This document shows, one piece after another, positions 1 through 10,002 of a DNA stretch of 64,000 bases. Positions within the stretch are counted from its first letter, which is position 1. Each line of letters opens with the position of its first letter. The DNA lies in NCBI RefSeq assembly GCF_000813425.1, contig NZ_JWIB01000013.1, positions 151,197 through 215,196 on the forward strand. The letters run 5' to 3'. The notes under the pieces are model-generated. The model searched no databases. It saw only the letters and a list, made by a program, of their open reading frames with translations, and was not told the origin of the DNA. The DNA is from Sporosarcina sp. ZBG7A. GTDB taxonomy: Bacteria > Bacillota > Bacilli > Bacillales_A > Planococcaceae. The position numbers and the translations under genes are program-made.

Positions 1-56
1 TCCTAACTCTAACTAACATACAAAAATCAAAACTCAGTACCCCGCAGTTCCGTAAT

Positions 57-956
57 CTAACTCCCCTCCTGAACCGTCTGGACTTGTTGGGTCCGCAGCG
101 ACACGGTAATTCCTGTTATGATGATGAATCCGCCAACTAGCTGTGGCAAGCTAATGACATCTTGCAAGATCACATAGCTAAAAATCATCGCGATGAATGG
201 TTCCAAGTTTAGTAACAAGGAAATGTTAGATGCACCTGCTTCACGTATGACCCCATTCCACAAGTATGTACACAATCCATGCATCACGATAGCCGTGACA
301 ATAAGCAATACCCAGTAAGTCCAATCAACTTGCATAGTTGACGGAATCGCCTTCCATGAAACAAAAGGCAACAAGCCGATCATGCCGATGAGATTCGTGT
401 ACCAAGTAATCACACCAACGCTCATTGTTTTTGACATATACTGCACGAGAAGTAGAAATACAGAAAACGACAACATCGTTCCTGCAATTAGAAACTCGCC
501 GCGCCCAATGGAAGGGACAAACCAAGTTCCCTGGGTAATGACAAGCCATACTCCGCAAAGCCCTATCAGTGCACCGCCCCAAAATATTAGTCGTCTCTTC
601 TCTTTGAAATAATAAACGGAAAGTGACACCGTCACGATCGGAGAGAGCGCTAAAATCAGTGATGCTGTCACCGGATCCGTGTACTGCAAACTTGCATAAA
701 AACTCCACTGATTAAACGAAACACCGATTAGTCCGCCCACTGCGAGTAACAGCCAACCTCTTTTGTCAATACGAGTACCACGAACTTGCCGACGAGTCAC
801 TGTATAAAGAAATATTAATATGAACATTAAACGGATAATGGCAATGATCCCCGGATTAAACTGCTTCACTAGAATTGATCCGAAAACAAAATTACTCCCC
901 CACGCAGTGACACAAAACAATCCGATCAGATACAGCTTCATTTGACTGCGTTCCAA
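57..956 (-). CDS. EamA/DMT-family transporter
   Basis: Predicted drug/metabolite-superfamily permease of 299 residues with about ten hydrophobic helices arranged as two EamA repeats (roughly residues 8-140 and 150-290), the usual size for this family of metabolite exporters. The substrate cannot be read from sequence. The start is TTG at 956, six bases after an AGGTG ribosome site; an in-frame ATG lies five codons further in. It follows the two amidohydrolase genes on the same strand but is separated from them by a strong terminator, so it is probably a separate or read-through unit. Confidence 0.85.
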   Translation of the reverse strand: MERSQMKLYLIGLFCVTAWGSNFVFGSILVKQFNPGIIAIIRLMFILIFLYTVTRRQVRGTRIDKRGWLLLAVGGLIGVSFNQWSFYASLQYTDPVTASLILALSPIVTVSLSVYYFKEKRRLIFWGGALIGLCGVWLVITQGTWFVPSIGRGEFLIAGTMLSFSVFLLLVQYMSKTMSVGVITWYTNLIGMIGLLPFVSWKAIPSTMQVDWTYWVLLIVTAIVMHGLCTYLWNGVIREAGASNISLLLNLEPFIAMIFSYVILQDVISLPQLVGGFIIITGITVSLRTQQVQTVQEGS

Positions 957-974
957 ATAGTTTCACCTACTATC

Positions 975-1008
975 TAAAAAAGGGATGGCTATACTCAGCC
1001 ATCCCTTA
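975..1008 (-). terminator. Rho-independent terminator after the amidohydrolase pair
   Basis: An 11-bp inverted repeat (AAGGGATGGCT and its complement) is followed on the minus strand by a run of T. It lies five bases after the stop of the downstream amidohydrolase. Confidence 0.9.
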
Positions 1009-1012
1009 CTAA

Positions 1013-2239
1013 TTAAACTGCTGGAGTTACAATTTTACCTTTTACCATCACGCAGCGGTCGATCGGTTTCCTTGCTACCACTTCAGCTGTTGAGGCAGCA
1101 TCAAAGAATACAAAGTCAGCTTTATCTTTCACTAACGGCCACACGCGTTCACCATCTGCATTTAACGGAGTCACACCATTCGTTGCAAATCGTAGCGATT
1201 GGCGCAATGATTTTTCTTCAATTTTACGTGAGAGTTCTCCGAAACGTGTCACTTTTTCTAGCACGTCTCCTGTTCCATACGGGCTCCATGAATCGTAGAA
1301 TCCATCGCATCCGAATTGAACTCGCACACCAGCTGCATCTAACAATTCAATCGGTGGCAACGTTCTATTTAGATTGATTGGCACCGTGGACATAATGGAA
1401 ACATCCTGTGAAGCGAGACGTTCTGCAATCTTCAACTGTTGCCCCACAGCGACATCTCCTAAACAAAACGAATGGCTCAACGCGGTTCGACCTCGATACC
1501 CTGCATCCTCCACGATATCTATCCACTTGTCCGACGTGTAATAGCCGACCATACCACCATCATGTAAATGGATGTCGACGTCTGCGTCAAATTCAGTCGC
1601 AATGTCCATCACCTCGTGAAGCGAGCGTTCAATGGACTGGTCAATTCCAGCAGGATCGAGTCCACCTACGATTGTCGCTCCACTTCTCATTGCTTCACGA
1701 ACTAGCGCAGGGACTTCATCTCGAAGCAATCCGTGTTGAGGAAATGCTACGATTTCGTGAGTCACGATGCCTTCATACGCCTGGAGCGCTGCTTTCACAC
1801 CTTCTAAGTTTTTCAACCCGATATACGGATCAACATTCACATGCGTGCGGATATGCGTAACTCCATGTCCAAGAAGTGTTTCGATCATTTTCTTTGCCCG
1901 CATCTCAGTTGAACCCGCCAATTCTTTAAGCTCCGCCGCTTCATGTTGCAGACGTTCTTTTAAATTAGAAACTGGCGTAACTGCTTTCCAGTCTAAAGTC
2001 ATATAGGTCTTATCCAAATGATTATGCATTTCTTTTAACGGTGGCACCGCAAGTTTGCCCTTCATATCAATCTGTTCGCCATCCATACTGACAAGACTAT
2101 TAGCATCATGGATTTCTTCAATCAATCCATCCACAACTTTCAATGTATGCAACGCCGTCTCGGTTTCAACTGCCCCGTTATCCATCAATCGGTTACCCGT
2201 CTCCAACTTAACATTTACAAGCCACGTTGTTTCAGTCAT
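1013..2239 (-). CDS. Amidohydrolase, cytosine deaminase-like (copy 2)
   Basis: A 408-residue metal-dependent hydrolase of the cytosine deaminase/amidohydrolase superfamily. Expected metal-ligand motifs are in order: EMHNHLDKT near residue 70, THVNVDP near 135, HLHDGG near 225, SHS near 256 and a late Asp in CDGFYDSW near 315. It probably deaminates or opens a cyclic amide or nitrogen heterocycle in the cytoplasm; the substrate is unknown. ATG at 2239 follows a GGGGG-type ribosome site and overlaps the end of the upstream paralogue by 8 bp, so the two are translationally coupled. The paralogues share layout and the WSPYGTGD motif, suggesting an old tandem duplication. Confidence 0.85.
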   Translation of the reverse strand: MTETTWLVNVKLETGNRLMDNGAVETETALHTLKVVDGLIEEIHDANSLVSMDGEQIDMKGKLAVPPLKEMHNHLDKTYMTLDWKAVTPVSNLKERLQHEAAELKELAGSTEMRAKKMIETLLGHGVTHIRTHVNVDPYIGLKNLEGVKAALQAYEGIVTHEIVAFPQHGLLRDEVPALVREAMRSGATIVGGLDPAGIDQSIERSLHEVMDIATEFDADVDIHLHDGGMVGYYTSDKWIDIVEDAGYRGRTALSHSFCLGDVAVGQQLKIAERLASQDVSIMSTVPINLNRTLPPIELLDAAGVRVQFGCDGFYDSWSPYGTGDVLEKVTRFGELSRKIEEKSLRQSLRFATNGVTPLNADGERVWPLVKDKADFVFFDAASTAEVVARKPIDRCVMVKGKIVTPAV

Positions 2240-3494
2240 GTCGAACGCCCCCTATCTGAACACCTCTCTGCACATTGCCATTTTCCGAAACCACTTTTCC
2301 TTGGAAAATAACTCGTTTGATTGGCTTACGACGCGCTACCGCTTGAGCTGAACAAACTGCATCGATCAGTAAGAAGTTCGCATCGTCTCCAACCTTAGGC
2401 CAGACTGCATTCCCATCATCGTCGAGAGGCATGATTCCACCTGTCGCATATTGCCAAGTACGATTCAACGAATATTCATCCATGAATCGGAAACGTTCTG
2501 CCAAAATGGATAACTTTTCAATGGTATCGCCGGTTCCATAAGGGGACCAGTGGTCTGTTAAACTATCATGTCCTAGCGATACATTGACACCGTTCTTCTG
2601 TAAATACTGGACAGGAATTGTTTTACGGTTCGTAGGGATTGTCGTCGTGACGTCGATTTGAGCTTCCCTTAAAATCGCTGTCATATTATCCAGTTCAGCA
2701 CCCTCTAAATCGCCAAGTGCAATTGCATGGCTAATTGTAGTTTGCCCTACCTTCCCTGCTTGTGTCGCAAGTTCCGCTAGTTTTTTAAATTCGAACGCCC
2801 CGAGAGAGTCGCCGTCATGGATATGTATATCCAATCCTTTTCCAGATTCCGTTGCAATGTCCATTGTCGTTGCGAGTGAACGCTCAATATCTCTATCAAT
2901 CGTTGCTGGGTCTACTCCCCCCACTAGTGTTGCTCCTTTACGCATCGCTTCCCTCATTAAGGCTTGAGAATTTGAACGTAATAAGCCGTGTTGCGGGAAA
3001 GCTACAATGTCATACGTTAACATGCCTTCGAATTTCGCAAACGCTTCTAACGTAATTTCAATATGCTTTGTTCCGATTTGCGGATCAACATTACAATGCG
3101 ATCGAATATGGGTATGACCTTGTGACAACAACCATTCAATCATTTTCTCTGCACGTTGCAACGCAACTGGCAACTGTTGTGGCAAGAGTTTTTCTTCCTC
3201 TTCTATACGAGTAACAATGCCATTTGTGATTGGAATACATGCTTTCCAAGGACCGCCAAAGTAGGTTTTATCCACATGGATATGCATTTCTCGCATCGAA
3301 GGCATGAGTAAATTTTCTCCAGCATCAATAACTGTATCTGCTGTATCTGTCAGTGATTCACCAATTTTTTCTACTTTGCCATCTTTTACAAAAACATCAC
3401 ATACGGTCGTATTGGTTGCAACTACTCGTTCCCCTTCGTACCGGAATCCCGTTTCCAACGTTACATTTTTCAATAACAAAGTCGTCAATACCAT
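2232..3494 (-). CDS. Amidohydrolase, cytosine deaminase-like (copy 1)
   Basis: A roughly 420-residue amidohydrolase-superfamily enzyme with the same motif order as its neighbour: EMHIHVDKTY, SHCNVDP, HIHDGDS, SHAIALGD and GHDSLTDHW. The His-x-His pair, the third and fourth His and the final Asp needed for metal binding are all visible. The start is uncertain: GTG 3497 overlaps the GGAG site, ATG 3494 is very close, and TTG 3488 has the best spacing. Its place next to an oligopeptide-type ABC importer and a DMT permease suggests uptake and breakdown of a nitrogenous compound (inference). Confidence 0.85.
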   Translation of the reverse strand: MVLTTLLLKNVTLETGFRYEGERVVATNTTVCDVFVKDGKVEKIGESLTDTADTVIDAGENLLMPSMREMHIHVDKTYFGGPWKACIPITNGIVTRIEEEEKLLPQQLPVALQRAEKMIEWLLSQGHTHIRSHCNVDPQIGTKHIEITLEAFAKFEGMLTYDIVAFPQHGLLRSNSQALMREAMRKGATLVGGVDPATIDRDIERSLATTMDIATESGKGLDIHIHDGDSLGAFEFKKLAELATQAGKVGQTTISHAIALGDLEGAELDNMTAILREAQIDVTTTIPTNRKTIPVQYLQKNGVNVSLGHDSLTDHWSPYGTGDTIEKLSILAERFRFMDEYSLNRTWQYATGGIMPLDDDGNAVWPKVGDDANFLLIDAVCSAQAVARRKPIKRVIFQGKVVSENGNVQRGVQIGGVRHD

Positions 3495-3555
3495 CACTCC
3501 TTCAAAAGGATAGAGTAAGGACGTGATTATCGCCCTTACTCTTTAACTTCAACGA

Positions 3556-5130
3556 TTACTTAACCGTTGTTTCATTGATTATTAGATAATTCGATGGACT
3601 CAACCAGAAATCCTTCACATCGTTATTGTACACAGCAAGATGCTCATAGTTTCGGATTGGAATATAAACCGCATCGTCCATCTCTTGTTGCATCGCTTCT
3701 TTATAGATTTCTTCACGCTTGCTTGGTTCCATTTCTACTCGACCTTGTTCAATTAACTTATCGATTTCAGGATTTTGATAGTAGAAGTGGTTACCCGGAG
3801 ATCCAATAGAATCTGAATGGAACAGGTTATATTGGTTGTAGTCTCCATCGCCTGTTGCGTTCCCCCATCCGCCAATGAACATTTGGTGATTACCACTGTC
3901 GACTTCATCGATATACGCACCGTATTCCATTACTTGGATTTCCACATTCACACCGATTCCTTTAAGTTGTGACTGAATCACTTCTGCCATATTAATGCGT
4001 TCTTTTCGGTCACTTGTTAGTAATTTCACTGTCACGCCATCTTCAAGTCCAGCTTCCTTCATGAGTTTCTTTGCTTCATTAATATCATATGGATAAGCTT
4101 CTACATCTTTGCTGTAACCGAATACTTTCGGACTCATCGCGACATTCGCAAGTGTTCCGACATCATTATATACACCGCTCAAAATTGCTTCGCGCTCAAT
4201 TGCATAGCTGACTGCCTGTCTTACTTTCACGTCATCAAATGGTGCCGCTGTTGTATTAAAACCAACATACTCTACAGCTAATCCTTCCGCACGATACAAA
4301 TTGAGAGTATCCGAGCTTTCGATTCGATCTATTTCCGTTACTGGAACTTGGTCTGAAATCTGGGCTTCCCCTTGTTCAACCATCGCAAGTCTTGTTGCAT
4401 CTTCAGGAACAACTTTAAACACAACTTTATCGAGTTTTACCGGAGTACCCCAATAGTCTTTGTTCTTCACCAAAGTGATATCCTGGCCTGACTTCCAAGA
4501 TTCAAATACAAAAGGTCCAGTACCTACTGGATGCGTCGCGAGCTTTTCAGCTGACTCACCCAATGCCTTCGGACTAATGATACTTCCTTCATTACTTGCA
4601 AGGATTGAAAGTAACGGTGCATACGGTTCAGATAATTTCAGAGTAACGTGAGTTGGATCTTTTACGACAACTTCTTGAATCATCCCAAGCTTTGATTGCT
4701 GCGGAGAACCAGTTGCTGGATCAAGAATTCGATCTAGCGTCTTTTTCACAGCTTCTGCATCAAATGGTGTACCATCGTGGAACTTCACATTTTCTACGAG
4801 TGTGAATTCCCATGTGAGATCATCCGTTTGTTCCCATTCAGTTGCAAGCATCGGCTTAATGTTCATTTCCTTATCAAACTGGACGAGCGTTTCATAGATT
4901 TTCCCATGAACTACGTTTGCAGAAGGAATGTCTGTAATGAAATGCGGATCTAATCCCGTAGCATCAGATAGACGAACGACTGTTAACGTTCCCCCTTCAT
5001 CCGTTTTCCCTTCCTTACCTTCTGCGCTTCCCTTGTCTTCTGAACTCGACCCACTTGTTGAACAAGCCTGCAAGATTAGAAGCAACACCCCTGTTAGTAC
5101 TACCGTAAGAAATCTCTTCCAACTCTTCAT
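3556..5130 (-). CDS. ABC transporter substrate-binding lipoprotein (family 5)
   Basis: Extracytoplasmic binding protein of the SBP_bac_5 family (peptide, nickel or related ligands), about 524 residues. The N-terminus is a lipoprotein signal ending in LILQAC, followed by a Ser/Glu/Lys-rich linker and the long family-5 fold (typical LATEWEQTDDLTWEF and VKFHDGTPFD stretches). ATG 5130 is chosen because a GGGGGAGC site lies just upstream; the longer reading from a TTG is unlikely. It is transcribed away from the permease and ATPase genes (divergent gap 5131-5320), and is presumably the receptor for that transporter. Confidence 0.92.
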   Translation of the reverse strand: MKSWKRFLTVVLTGVLLLILQACSTSGSSSEDKGSAEGKEGKTDEGGTLTVVRLSDATGLDPHFITDIPSANVVHGKIYETLVQFDKEMNIKPMLATEWEQTDDLTWEFTLVENVKFHDGTPFDAEAVKKTLDRILDPATGSPQQSKLGMIQEVVVKDPTHVTLKLSEPYAPLLSILASNEGSIISPKALGESAEKLATHPVGTGPFVFESWKSGQDITLVKNKDYWGTPVKLDKVVFKVVPEDATRLAMVEQGEAQISDQVPVTEIDRIESSDTLNLYRAEGLAVEYVGFNTTAAPFDDVKVRQAVSYAIEREAILSGVYNDVGTLANVAMSPKVFGYSKDVEAYPYDINEAKKLMKEAGLEDGVTVKLLTSDRKERINMAEVIQSQLKGIGVNVEIQVMEYGAYIDEVDSGNHQMFIGGWGNATGDGDYNQYNLFHSDSIGSPGNHFYYQNPEIDKLIEQGRVEMEPSKREEIYKEAMQQEMDDAVYIPIRNYEHLAVYNNDVKDFWLSPSNYLIINETTVK

Positions 5131-5320
5131 CGCGCTCCCCCACTTCAATTCGTTTTGTCGTTCTAAATCGATTATATAAAAACAAAACAGAAATCACTTT
5201 CAATATCTTGTGATTCTTTTTAAGTATTTTGACTACTTAGAAGATTCCTATTTACACCAGTCCGAAAGCGTCTTACATTTGAACTAATCATAAAAGACAT
5301 GAGCAGGGAGGGAATGACAG

Positions 5321-6223
5321 ATGGCTTCAAAAGTAACGACGACCCAGTCCATTGATTTGGCTAGAGCCCGAAAGAACACTCGTAAAGAAAGGTGGCAATC
5401 CTTTTGGTCCGTGATGACTCAAAACAAAGCCGCTATGGTAGGCGCTGTCATTATAGGTGCGTATCTACTTATGATGCTCATTGCTCCTATCCTCGCACCG
5501 TTCGATCCCTATGACATTTCACTAGAGGATAAACTGACACCTCCTTCTATGGAGCACTGGATGGGGACGGATGATAAAGGAAGGGATATTTTAAGCCGCA
5601 TACTCTATGGATCCCGACTTTCCATAGGAGTCGGCTTCGCTTCCGTATTATTCGGTGCTTTCTTCGGAATTACACTCGGACTAATTGCTGGTTATTACGG
5701 TAAATGGGTGGATACCATCATCAGCCGCGTACTGGACATCATGTTAGCTTTCCCAGGAATTCTACTTGCACTTGCCATCATCAGTGCACTTGGACCTGGA
5801 TTGATCAACGTCACAATCGCAGTAGGTGTTTTCTCAATTCCTCTGTTCGCAAGGATTGTACGCGGTTCTACTATGGAAGTAAAAAAGCTGGAGTATATTG
5901 ATGCAATTCGAACAATCGGTGCAAACGATTTCATCATCATCTTCAGACACATTTTGCCTAACGTGATGTCACCGATTATCGTTCAAGGCTCGATGCGTCT
6001 TGCAACAGCGATTCTTTCAGCGGCTGGCCTATCCTTCTTGGGACTCGGCGCACAACCTCCATCACCCGAATGGGGTGCCATGCTTTCAAGCGGACGAGAT
6101 TTTCTATTCAGCGCTCCGTATATGGCCATTTTCCCTGGACTAATGATTTCCATTCTGGTTCTTGGATTTAATCTCTTTGGGGATGGTCTAAGGGATGCCC
6201 TCGACCCTAAACTAAAAAAATAA
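5321..6223 (+). CDS. Oligopeptide-type ABC transporter permease (DppC/OppC-like)
   Basis: A 300-residue inner-membrane permease with a cytoplasmic N-terminus, a first helix near residues 40-62, and the binding-protein-dependent permease signature (residues about 95-290, including the EAA-like loop ...YIDAIRTIGAN...). The FDPYDI and HWMGTDDKGRDI motifs are characteristic of DppC/OppC proteins. It is the first gene of a four-gene run encoding both permeases and both ATPases; the next gene starts 12 bp downstream with an AAGGAGG site. Confidence 0.92.
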   Translation: MASKVTTTQSIDLARARKNTRKERWQSFWSVMTQNKAAMVGAVIIGAYLLMMLIAPILAPFDPYDISLEDKLTPPSMEHWMGTDDKGRDILSRILYGSRLSIGVGFASVLFGAFFGITLGLIAGYYGKWVDTIISRVLDIMLAFPGILLALAIISALGPGLINVTIAVGVFSIPLFARIVRGSTMEVKKLEYIDAIRTIGANDFIIIFRHILPNVMSPIIVQGSMRLATAILSAAGLSFLGLGAQPPSPEWGAMLSSGRDFLFSAPYMAIFPGLMISILVLGFNLFGDGLRDALDPKLKK

Positions 6224-6235
6224 GGAGGTTCACAT

Positions 6236-7156
6236 ATGTTTTTGTTCATCGCAAAACGATTGGTACAAATTATTCCTGTCATATTAGGTGTGACTCTAGT
6301 TGTCTTTCTTATCATGCAAATGGTCCCCGGTGATCCCGCTGCTATTTTAGCAGGTGAAGGCGCTTCCCAAGATACGATTGAGCAATACCGTGAAGACTTA
6401 GGTCTCAACCGTCCAATTGCTGAGCAATATCTAACGTACGTAGGGAACGTATTTCAAGGAGATTTCGGGAATTCCTTAAAAAACAAACAACCTGTACTTG
6501 ATGAAATCCTACTCCGACTTCCAATCACAATGGAACTCGCCTTTTATAGCATCCTCATTACAGTCGTACTTGGTTTAGCTGCCGGTATTATCTCAGCTGT
6601 GAAGCCATACTCCATCCGCGATGTCAGTGTGATGGTCGTTGCCCTATTGGGGATTTCCCTTCCTAGCTTTTGGCTTGGACTTCTGCTGATGTATCTGTTT
6701 TCGGTGAAGCTCCAATGGTTACCTGTTGCGGGATGGGATGGACCTGCAAATATTATTTTACCAGCCGTCACACTCGGCGTTGGTGGGGCCGCGATTGTTG
6801 CTCGAATGACGCGGTCTAGCATGCTGGACGTCATCGGTCAGGATTATATTCGAACAGCACGTGCAAAAGGATTGAAAGAGCACTTCGTAATTTACAAGCA
6901 TGCACTACGGAATGCACTGATTCCCGTTATCACAGTCGTTGGACTGCAATTCGGTAGTTTGCTTGGCGGTACTGTCCTAGTCGAGTCTGTATTTGCCATA
7001 AACGGTCTCGGGCGAATGATTGTCGATGCAATTCGAACACGTGATTTACCAATGGTACAAGGCGGCGTATTAGTCGCTTCACTCGTCTTCGTGTTCGTTA
7101 ACTTACTTGTGGACGTACTCTACCGCGCGGTCAACAAACGAATCGATTTGAACTAA
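6236..7156 (+). CDS. Oligopeptide-type ABC transporter permease (DppB/OppB-like)
   Basis: A 306-residue permease with six helices and the canonical DppB/OppB start (helix at residues 9-30, then PGDPAAILAGEGAS). The EAA loop RTARAKGLKEHFVIYKHALRNA near residue 205 contacts the ATPase. It forms the heterodimeric channel with the preceding permease. The order here is C-type before B-type, which is reversed from the Dpp operon of enterics. Confidence 0.92.
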   Translation: MFLFIAKRLVQIIPVILGVTLVVFLIMQMVPGDPAAILAGEGASQDTIEQYREDLGLNRPIAEQYLTYVGNVFQGDFGNSLKNKQPVLDEILLRLPITMELAFYSILITVVLGLAAGIISAVKPYSIRDVSVMVVALLGISLPSFWLGLLLMYLFSVKLQWLPVAGWDGPANIILPAVTLGVGGAAIVARMTRSSMLDVIGQDYIRTARAKGLKEHFVIYKHALRNALIPVITVVGLQFGSLLGGTVLVESVFAINGLGRMIVDAIRTRDLPMVQGGVLVASLVFVFVNLLVDVLYRAVNKRIDLN

Positions 7157-7171
7157 AGGGAGGGATTGACA

Positions 7172-8191
7172 ATGAGTAAAGAAGTCGTTTTACAAGTAAA
7201 GAATTTGAAAACACATTTTACAACTTCAAAAGGTATCGCAAAAGCGGTGGATGGAGTGGATTTCACACTTCATAAAGGAGAAACACTAGGAATTGTAGGA
7301 GAATCAGGATGTGGGAAGTCAATAACATCCCTCTCCCTGTTACGGCTCATTCCTTCACCTCCTGGAAAAATCGTTGCAGGAGAAATCCTGCTCAACAACA
7401 AAGACATCGTAAAGATGAAGGAGGAAGAATTACGCAAAGTTCGGGGCAATCAGTTGTCCATGATTTTTCAAGAACCGATGACTAGCTTAAATCCAATTAT
7501 TCCCGTGGGTGAGCAAATCGCAGAAACGATACGCTTACATCAACGTCTCCCTCGGAAGAAAGCCTGGCAAAAAGCTGTAGATTTGTTGGAACTAGTCGGG
7601 CTTCCCTCTCCAGAAAAGCGTGCAAAACAAGAACCTTTTCAGTTAAGTGGTGGTATGAGACAACGAGTTATGATTGCAATGGCACTCGCATGTACCCCAG
7701 AAGTACTCATAGCGGACGAACCAACAACTGCGTTAGATGTAACGATTCAAGCTCAAATCTTGGAGTTGATGAAAGACTTACAACGACAAATCGGGATGAG
7801 TATCATCTTCATCACGCACGATTTAGGAGTTGTGGCTGAAGTGTGTGACCAAGTAGCCGTTATGTATGCAGGCCAAGTGGTCGAACACCGCAATGCAAAA
7901 GATCTATTTAAAACGCCTTTACATCCGTATACGCAAGGATTACTCAAATCACTTCCGAACATTCACGAAAATCAGGAAGTACTGCAGACCATAGAAGGAT
8001 CCGTTCCCTCACCATATGATTATCCAATCGGTTGCCGTTTTGCAGATCGTTGCCCACACGCAAAAGAAATCTGCCGGGAAGAAGCTCCAGAGTTATTAGA
8101 GACTGAAAACGAAAACACAAAAGTACGCTGCTTCATGCATACAGAAAAGTGGAATTCAATTCGACAGGAGGGGGAACTGGTATGTCCGTAA
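7172..8191 (+). CDS. Oligopeptide-type ABC transporter ATP-binding protein (DppD/OppD-like)
   Basis: A 339-residue ABC ATPase with Walker A GESGCGKS near residue 42, Q-loop FQEPMTSLNP, signature LSGGMRQR, Walker B VLIADEPTTALD and the H-loop in IFITHDLG. The C-terminus has the oligopeptide-transporter extension with the Cys cluster (CRFADRCPHA...C...C) typical of DppD/OppD. ATG 7172 is chosen over the upstream TTG 7166 because the GGGAGGG site is correctly spaced. It overlaps the next gene by 10 bp. Confidence 0.93.
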   Translation: MSKEVVLQVKNLKTHFTTSKGIAKAVDGVDFTLHKGETLGIVGESGCGKSITSLSLLRLIPSPPGKIVAGEILLNNKDIVKMKEEELRKVRGNQLSMIFQEPMTSLNPIIPVGEQIAETIRLHQRLPRKKAWQKAVDLLELVGLPSPEKRAKQEPFQLSGGMRQRVMIAMALACTPEVLIADEPTTALDVTIQAQILELMKDLQRQIGMSIIFITHDLGVVAEVCDQVAVMYAGQVVEHRNAKDLFKTPLHPYTQGLLKSLPNIHENQEVLQTIEGSVPSPYDYPIGCRFADRCPHAKEICREEAPELLETENENTKVRCFMHTEKWNSIRQEGELVCP

Positions 8192-9177
8192 CGAAAAAAG
8201 CGCCAATTTTACAGGTTGATCATTTAAAGCAATACTTCCCTCTCAAAAAAGAATCACTCTTTTCACCGAAACAAACTGTGAAAGCAGTCGATGACATTTC
8301 TTTCAACTTATATCCAGGAGAAACATTGAGCATCGTCGGAGAATCAGGGTGCGGAAAGTCAACTACCGGACGTTCCATATTACGACTCGACGAACCGACT
8401 GAAGGCGAAGTCATGTTCAATGGTACTCCAATGACCACACTCAATAAGAAAGCATTACGTGATATTCGTGGCGACATTCAAGTCATCTTTCAAGACCCTT
8501 ACGCTTCTTTGAACCCACGACAAACGATCCGAAAGATGCTGCAGGAAGCAATGACGATTCAAAAAGTGATGCCGAAAGAACAAATGGAGGGTCGACTTCT
8601 TGAACTGATGTCACTCGTAGGGCTTCGACCTGAATACTTAGAACGGTATCCTCATGAGTTTTCAGGAGGACAGCGACAACGAATCGGTATCGCGAGAGCG
8701 CTTTGTGTGAATCCTAAAGTGATTATTTGCGACGAAGCGGTATCTGCTTTAGACGTTTCCATTCAAGCTCAAATCATTAATCTGCTCAAAAGTATGCAGC
8801 GCGATCTCGATTTAACGTTCCTATTCATCTCTCATGATTTAAGTGTTGTCCGACATATTTCAGACCGCGTTATCGTAATGTACTTAGGAAAAATCGTGGA
8901 AATTGCAGATAAAGACTCTCTTTTCGATTCACCTAGCCATCCATATACAAAAGCACTCTTGTCAGCCATTCCATCCATTGATGAGCAGCATAAAAGGAAT
9001 AGAATCATTTTAAAAGGAGACGTTCCTTCTCCGATCAATCCACCAACTGGTTGTCGCTTCCATACACGGTGTCCCTTTGCAACGGATTTATGTAAAACTG
9101 ACGAGCCTCTGCTACGTCCACTGACGGAAACTCATCAAGTAGCTTGTCATTTCGCAGAAAATTTACTCAGCAGTTGA
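8182..9177 (+). CDS. Oligopeptide-type ABC transporter ATP-binding protein (DppF/OppF-like)
   Basis: The second ABC ATPase of the importer, about 331 residues, with Walker A GESGCGKS, Q-loop FQDPYASLNP, signature FSGGQRQR, Walker B VIICDEAVSALD and the C-terminal Cys motif (CRFHTRCPFA...C...C). The start is ATG 8182, which has an AGGAGGGGG site; it lies inside the 3' end of the preceding ATPase gene. It ends 43 bp before the sensor kinase gene and no terminator is seen in the gap, so the regulatory genes may be co-transcribed. Confidence 0.93.
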   Translation: MSVTKKAPILQVDHLKQYFPLKKESLFSPKQTVKAVDDISFNLYPGETLSIVGESGCGKSTTGRSILRLDEPTEGEVMFNGTPMTTLNKKALRDIRGDIQVIFQDPYASLNPRQTIRKMLQEAMTIQKVMPKEQMEGRLLELMSLVGLRPEYLERYPHEFSGGQRQRIGIARALCVNPKVIICDEAVSALDVSIQAQIINLLKSMQRDLDLTFLFISHDLSVVRHISDRVIVMYLGKIVEIADKDSLFDSPSHPYTKALLSAIPSIDEQHKRNRIILKGDVPSPINPPTGCRFHTRCPFATDLCKTDEPLLRPLTETHQVACHFAENLLSS

Positions 9178-9220
9178 CACATCTGCTAAAATTAGAACAA
9201 TCCTTTTCTCGCTGGAGGTT

Positions 9221-9988
9221 ATGCCCATGATGTCCATCGACTCCTTTTCGTTATATGTATTATTATGTATACTCGCCCCTCTAGCAGGGGCTTTTACACT
9301 TGCATTCATCATGATCTTCGAAAGTCGCTTTGACTTCCTTCAGAACGTTGCGAGTAAATCCAAACTGGAAAAGGAATTGCAATATGCCCAATACTATCAG
9401 CTCAATCAGCGCATTAAACCCCATTTCTTCTTCAACACGCTGAATACCATGCTAAGCTTGGCACGATTAGATCGAAAACAAGAACTGATTACTAGCTTGG
9501 AAGTGATGTCGAAATTCATGAGATATAATTATCAAACGAACGAAATGCTCGTCCCGCTCATGGACGAATTGGCATACACCAATAGTTATCTCGATATTCA
9601 GCGATTGCGTTTTGGAAAACGAGTACAAACTCATCAAACAATTGAAGAGGAAGCAAAGCTAGCGTACATTCCTCCATTCGTTCTCCAAACAATGGTTGAA
9701 AATACGTTCAAGCACGCTTTCGAAAAATTTCCGGGTCCAGCAACCCTTAAAATCATCATTTTTCTTCAAGACAATTTGATCCACATAGAAGTGTGGAATA
9801 CGCATCTCCAGCATTCCTCAAAGAAAAAGGAAGACTTTACCCGAGAAGATGGACTAGGAGTCGCCAACATACGAGAAAGGCTTACTCTATTGTTTCCTGA
9901 TGAATCCACCTCATTTACAATGTCGTATATCGGCGAGGAAGCATGTGCAAAAATAATAATCCCATTTCGAGAAAAACCTATAGTCTAG
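9221..9988 (+). CDS. Sensor histidine kinase, LytS/YesM (His_kinase) type
   Basis: A 255-residue kinase with one N-terminal membrane helix (residues about 8-30), a short coiled segment, then the His_kinase domain with the phospho-accepting His in RIKPHFFFNTLN, and a GHKL ATPase domain (N-box PFVLQTMVENTFKHAF; G-box region DGLGVANIRERL). There is almost no extracellular region, so the signal probably comes through the membrane or a partner. ATG 9221, 9227 or 9230 are all possible starts given GGAGG at 9214. The next gene is its response regulator. Confidence 0.88.
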   Translation: MPMMSIDSFSLYVLLCILAPLAGAFTLAFIMIFESRFDFLQNVASKSKLEKELQYAQYYQLNQRIKPHFFFNTLNTMLSLARLDRKQELITSLEVMSKFMRYNYQTNEMLVPLMDELAYTNSYLDIQRLRFGKRVQTHQTIEEEAKLAYIPPFVLQTMVENTFKHAFEKFPGPATLKIIIFLQDNLIHIEVWNTHLQHSSKKKEDFTREDGLGVANIRERLTLLFPDESTSFTMSYIGEEACAKIIIPFREKPIV

Positions 9989-10002
9989 AAAGGAGTGAGC
10001 TA

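Noticed and set aside
325..708. Antisense ORF inside the DMT transporter gene, and many similar long antisense frames
   Set aside because: They mirror real genes, lack ribosome sites and show no recognisable protein features.
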